Assembly (NCBI GenBank): GCA_039707465.1
Contig: CM077652.1
Coordinates: 38,143,118-38,207,117, forward strand
Origin: Rhabdophis nuchalis
Lineage: Eukaryota; Chordata; Lepidosauria; Squamata; Natricidae
Length of the DNA stretch: 64,000 bases
Reading direction: 5' to 3'
A program made the translations under genes and the position numbers. This document shows, one piece after another, positions 59,640-64,000 of the stretch; positions within the stretch are counted from its first letter, which is position 1, and each line of letters starts with the position of its first letter. The notes below the pieces were generated by a model, which searched no databases, was not told the origin of the DNA, and saw only the letters and a list, made by a program, of their open reading frames with translations.

Positions 59640-61380
59640 ATCACTTGCTTTGATATCAAGAACCCATGGCAGCCTAGGCCCATTATCACCGTTACTCTTC
59701 GTTTTAACATTAGAGGTCTTAAACAGAAAGATTAGAGAAGAGGAAGAAATGAAAGGAGTGAAAATCAAAAAAGAAGAATACAAACTACAAGCGTTTGCAG
59801 ATGACTTGGTTTTCATCCTTGAGGACCCATTAGAAACTGCACATAAGTTGATAGAAAGAATAGAGGAATATGGAAAAGTAGCAGGCTTGAAAATAAATAA
59901 AGACAAAACAAAGATTCTGACGAAGAATATGCTTGCAAGACAAAAGGTAGAATTGGCGGAAGCCTTAGAGATCCAAGTTACAAACAAGGTTAAATACTTG
60001 GGGATATACCTAACAACTAGATGCAGCACCCTTAAAGAGGATAATTATTTTAGATTGAAGCAGCAAATTGTGACTGATTTGATGAAATGGGAAAACCTAC
60101 AACTATCAATGATAGGGAGAATATCTACAATCAAAATGAACATTTTACCAAGAATTCTATATTTGTTCCAGACAATCCCAATTAGATTGGGGAAAGACTT
60201 CTTCAAGGATATAAATAAAATAGTGCGGAAGTATGTTTGGCAGGGGAAAAAATCAAGAAAAAATCTAAATTGTTATAAGACGCTAGAATAAGAGGAGGAA
60301 TGGGCTTACCTGATTGGGAGTTATACTACCAGGCAACAAATCTGATGTGGATTAAAGAGTGGATAACATCAGGAAATACTAGATTATTGAATTTAGAGGG
60401 TCATGACTTACTGTTGGGAGGGCATGCTTTCCTATGGTATAAGGGAACCAAAGCACATAAGGGAGGCTTTGTTATTAAATTGGGAAAAGGTTAAAAGGTT
60501 ACATTACTTAAAAATTCCAGTCTGGTTATCAACCATATTGAAGCTTTTTCATATCCAATAATATATGAAAAGGAACAAACAGATATATTGAAATTTTAAA
60601 TGCAGAGGATGAACTCAAATCTATGCAAGAGCTGAAACAGGAAGGAATAGAAATGAATTGGTATTCATATGTGCAAATACATTCTAGATATAATGAAGAT
60701 CGAAACAAGGAAAGTTTTTATAATACAATGACTGAGTTAGATAAAATCTTAACAGGTACGGGTGAAAAAGTGATTAAAAAATTATATGGACATTTGCTAG
60801 AGGCTAAGTTACAGGAAGAACAAGTTAAAGAAACTATGAGAGCTTGGGGGAAAAACTTTGGACATGGGATTGACTTAGAGAAGTGGCAGAAACTGGACTC
60901 AAAATTATAAAATGACAATGTCAACTGCAAATAAAGAAAATTTGTATAAGATGCTTTATAGGTGGCACCTATCCCCAACGAGAATAGCAAGAATGTCAAA
61001 GAACAATTCAGAAAAGTGTTGGAAATGTCATCAGACACCAGGCTCATACTACCACATGTGATGGACGTGTACTGAAGCTAAGATATTGGACCAAAATCCA
61101 TAGGTGGTGGGAGAAAATGATACAGAAACAAATAGACTTTAAACCATAGCTTTTTTTGTTGGGAATTATACCAGATACATATAATAAAGACTTGAAATAT
61201 CTGAGTGTAAACATTTTAACAGCAGCTAGAATTGTATTTGCAAAAAAAACTGGAAAAATGAGAAAATACCAACACAGGAGGAAGTTATTCGTAAAATAAT
61301 GGAAGGTGCTGAAATGAGTAAATTGACTTTTGAAAAATTGAAATTTTTACAATGACAATAAAGATTATTATTATTATTAG
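59640..61380 (+). mobile_element. L1 LINE ORF2 3' half
   Basis: The frame at 59650-60291 has the L1 RT palm (LSPLLFVLTLEVLNRKIR; LQAFADDLVFILEDP). It continues as VAGLKINKDKTKI and MIGRISTIKMNILPRILYLF. After a stop, GGMGLPDWELYYQATNL and the C-terminal Cys/His cluster (KCWKCHQTPGSYYHMW, about 61017-61065) follow in other frames. It ends GACAATAAAGATTATTATTA. It is 5'-truncated and frame-broken. Confidence 0.87.
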
Positions 61381-61382
61381 AG

Positions 61383-61915
61383 AGCAAGAAGATAAACAAT
61401 TTTACAAAGAATACTGCATACAGTTTTGGTCACCACGATGTAGAAAAGACGTGGAGACTCTGGAAAGAGTGCAGAGAAGAGCAACCAAGATGATTAGGGG
61501 ACTGGAGGCTAAAACATATGAAGAACGGTTGCAGGAGCTGGGTATGTCTAGTTTGATGAAGAGAAGGACCAGGGGAGACATGATAGCAGTGTTCCGATAT
61601 CTCAGAGGGTGCCACAAAGAAGAGGGAGTCAAACTATTCTCCAAGGCACCTGGGGGCAGGACAAGAAGCAATGGGTGGAAACTAATCAAGAAGAGAAGCA
61701 ACTTAGAACTAAGGAGAAATTTCCTGACAGTTAGAACAATTAATCTCTGGAACAGCTTGCCTCCAGAAGTTGTGAATGCCCCAACCCTGGAAGTCTTTAA
61801 GAAGATGTTAGATAGCCATTTGTCTGAAATGGTATAGGGTTCCTGCCCACGCAGGGGGTTGGACTAGAAGACCTCCAAGGTCCCTTCCAACTCTGCTATT
61901 GTATTGTATTGTAAG
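61383..61915 (+). mobile_element. CR1 LINE 3' end
   Basis: Well-preserved CR1 3' end with an open terminal frame of 161 codons (61352-61837): ERVQRRATKMIRGLEAKTYE, ERLQELGMSSLMKRRTRGDM and NLWNSLPPEVVNAPTLEVFK. It ends AGACCTCCAAGGTCCCTTCC and TATTGTATTGTATTGT. Confidence 0.9.
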
Positions 61916-62748
61916 TATGGGACTTGTTTTACCACTGGCTAGATAAGAGAACATGGAAATAAAAAGTGTTAGAGAAAATTTGTTAGCATTGTAATAGCAA
62001 TTGTAGGGGAAAGGTGATGTTACAAAGACATTTTGATGTTAAATAGATCAATAATGATGTGAGGAAAGATTGGTATATACACGTATTGAATACTTTGAAT
62101 ACTTTGCTCAAAAATGAAGGATTGATCTTGGTGGCTGAATATATAATAATGAAAACATGCTTATCTGATGGATGATTAGTGATAGTATTTATAATAGAAA
62201 GTAATGATGTATAATTATAAACTGATGGAAACCTCCTGCGTATTTGTATTGTAAAATGAATAGAATGAGATAGGTGATTACGTAGTTATATTGTTATTAA
62301 ATGGACAATTAAGGATGTAAGGGAATAACTGTTTAAAATGAATATTAACGGTAACTGAATATATGATGCTGAATATATGATATAGGATAGTGATGTATTT
62401 ATTTATATTGGATCAATATTTAGTGACTGCATATGTAATTGAAATATTGAAAGACAAAAATCTTGTAACCAAGCAACATGCAAGACATAACTGATGAGGA
62501 TGTTATAAATCTATATGTTTTGTTTGTTTTTGTATAAAGAAAAGTTTCCAGGAAAAAAGAAAAGAATCCATGGCAGCCTTTGCAAGCAGAGAACTTTGGG
62601 AAGAGTTGGGCCAACTGCCATGAAGGCTCTGGCTTACAGTTGTGCTTCACTTGGAATTATTTGGAATAAAATCCAATACATCTGGAGGGCCCAAGTTTGC
62701 ATCTCTACACTCCCCTGTTTCAAACCCTTTTCAGGGTGTCATGTTTAC
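61916..62748 (-). other. TSC2 intron segment, AT-rich, possible L1 3' UTR
   Basis: AT-rich with ATATGATA-type repeats to about 62420, then TGTTTTGTTTGTTTTTGTAT at about 62515. This is reminiscent of an L1 3' UTR but not certain. Confidence 0.45.
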
Positions 62749-62875
62749 CTTCAGGAAAGAGGGCAGCACGGAGGTTGGTGAATTTTTGAGAGACTGCAGC
62801 CTGTGTGCCCCCCACAAGGCCATCCCCACAAAGAAGACAGCTCCCCTCAGGAGGACCGCGTCTGCCATATAGGTC
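62749..62875 (-). CDS. TSC2: TSC2 exon, N-terminal solenoid
   Basis: This exon of 127 nt reads [40 protein letters not shown] then LK, human 284-325. It enters in phase 2. Confidence 0.97.
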
Positions 62876-63089
62876 CTGAAAACAGAGAACAGTGGGAAGC
62901 AGGCCTAATCTTCTTCACAAAAGTCTGCACAAGAACAAGTCCCAGATTCTGTACATTTCCTACGTCAAGCTGAAACAGCATTTCAGTTTCTGTGGTGCCC
63001 AACCATCTCTCTGCGCTTCCAAGGTGGTCCTTCAACATGCCACAACTAAGGCTTGCTCCCATCCCTGAGAAAGACATGCAGCCACATAC

Positions 63090-63163
63090 CTATCCTCCAT
63101 GATCCGACACATGTTATAAATGGCACTATGACCCAGGTGAGTTCCCAACAGATTCCGCATGAG
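63090..63163 (-). CDS. TSC2: TSC2 exon, most 5' exon in the window
   Basis: This exon of 74 nt reads [20 protein letters not shown] then IMED plus AG, human 259-283. No earlier TSC2 exon is visible between 63164 and 64000, so the preceding exons lie to the right of the window. Confidence 0.97.
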
Positions 63164-63371
63164 CTGAAGGACAAATAAGGGCTCTCTGTTAAGTGTACAG
63201 AATCCCAAGAATTCCACAGTACTATACATTTTGCAACAAAAAAAAGTACTATACATTTTGCAACAAAGAAATGAAGGGAGCACTAAGCCTGATGACAAAT
63301 TCTCTAACAGAAATTTAATGAAGCTATAACATTTATATCAATAATGTGCTGCATGGTAGATAACTTGGCAT
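63164..63371 (-). other. TSC2 intron segment, nothing recognised
   Basis: It holds a local duplication (GTACTATACATTTTGCAACA at about 63220 and again at about 63246). Confidence 0.6.
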
Positions 63372-63722
63372 AAAAGGTAACGATAAAGGTTCCCCTCGCA
63401 CATATGTGCTAGTCGTTCCTGACTCTAGGGGGAAGTGCTCATCTCCATTTCAAAGCCGAAGAGCCAGTGCTGTCCAAAGAAGTCTCCTTGGTCATGTGGC
63501 CGACATGACTAAATATCAGAGGTGCACGGAACACTGTTACCTTCCCACCAAGGGTGATCCCTATTTTCTACTTGCATTTTTACATGCTTTTGTACTGCTA
63601 GGTTGGCAGAAGCTGGGACAAGCAGCTGGAGCGCACTCCGTTACGCAGTGCTAGGGATTTGAACCACTGAACTGCTGACCTTTCTCATCAACAAGCTCAG
63701 CATCTTAGCCATTGCGTCCCTT
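63372..63722 (-). mobile_element. Sauria-type tRNA SINE
   Basis: On the minus strand the tRNA-like head is at the right, with a B box GGTTCAAATCC (complement of 63654-63664). The body includes CTTGTCCCAGCTTCTGCCAA and GCACATATGTGCGAGGGGAA, and it ends in an ACCTTTATCG tail at the left. This matches the well-known squamate SINE body. The A-box region is partly deleted. Confidence 0.85.
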
Positions 63723-64000
63723 AATTTGACATACTGTCTTCTAAAACATCACCCAAACATTTTCAATGCAAAATTCCGGTTCTTTAAAGCACAGATATAT
63801 GAAGTTGAATTCCAGATGTTTTTCTGGTGCAAAGCAGCCGGTAAAGGGCTGAACCCTGATCTGTAAGTGGCAAATACAAAAACCGGGGGGGACGAGACTT
63901 GGGGAGGAGGAGGGGTGCTGGAAGAATTATGAGTGACAGCCAGATCTTCAGGCCTTCTACCTGACAGCCCCAAAAAGGGCAGACAGAGATCCTACTGTCC
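63723..64000 (-). other. TSC2 intron to window edge
   Basis: 278 nt. Nothing is recognised. Confidence 0.6.

Overview
This is a vertebrate nuclear genome window, most likely from a squamate reptile and plausibly a snake. The evidence is a large intron-rich gene with vertebrate splice signals, and a repeat load typical of squamates: CR1 and L2-like LINEs with (ATT)n tails, L1, a Sauria-type tRNA SINE, another tRNA-derived SINE, DIRS tyrosine-recombinase retrotransposons, a chromodomain Ty3/Gypsy element, a Copia fragment and hAT elements.

The only host gene I can support is TSC2 (tuberin, the Rheb GAP of the TSC1-TSC2 complex). It lies on the minus strand from 63163 down to a TAG stop at 4930-4932, with a poly(A) signal at 4277-4282. 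I placed 34 coding exons (4659 nt, 1552 codons plus stop). Every junction has GT-AG ends and the reading phase carries through all of them. They match human residues about 259-1807, so only the first exons, about 258 residues, lie beyond the right edge. The gene looks intact. The GAP catalytic asparagine, the main AKT, AMPK and RSK phosphorylation motifs and both alternatively spliced exons are present. The Ser-Pro ERK site at human S540 is not.

Layout. 1-3660: mosaic of a Copia 5' end with a half-tRNA primer site, an L2-like LINE inserted in its gag, and a DIRS-type recombinase fragment carrying a 54-bp inverted repeat. 3661-4276: no recognised gene. 4277-14446: TSC2 3' UTR and the C-terminal GAP exons, with small introns, a minisatellite and a SINE. 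14447-29559: a 15.1 kb intron holding an 11.2 kb DIRS element (17964-29116), itself interrupted by a 4.85 kb chromovirus (19001-23853) and an L2 tail (26688-27100). 29560-33603: three exons; one intron holds a palindromic hAT element with a perfect 8-bp target duplication (30594-31925), inserted in a CR1. 33604-40521: an intron with a second DIRS copy (34440-40287), interrupted by an L2-like LINE. 40522-54106: sixteen densely spaced exons. 54107-64000: four more exons, separated by CR1, L2, L1 and SINE insertions.

Both DIRS copies lie in the same orientation as TSC2. The chromovirus and the L2 inside the second DIRS copy are antisense to it. None of the elements disrupts a TSC2 exon or consensus splice site.
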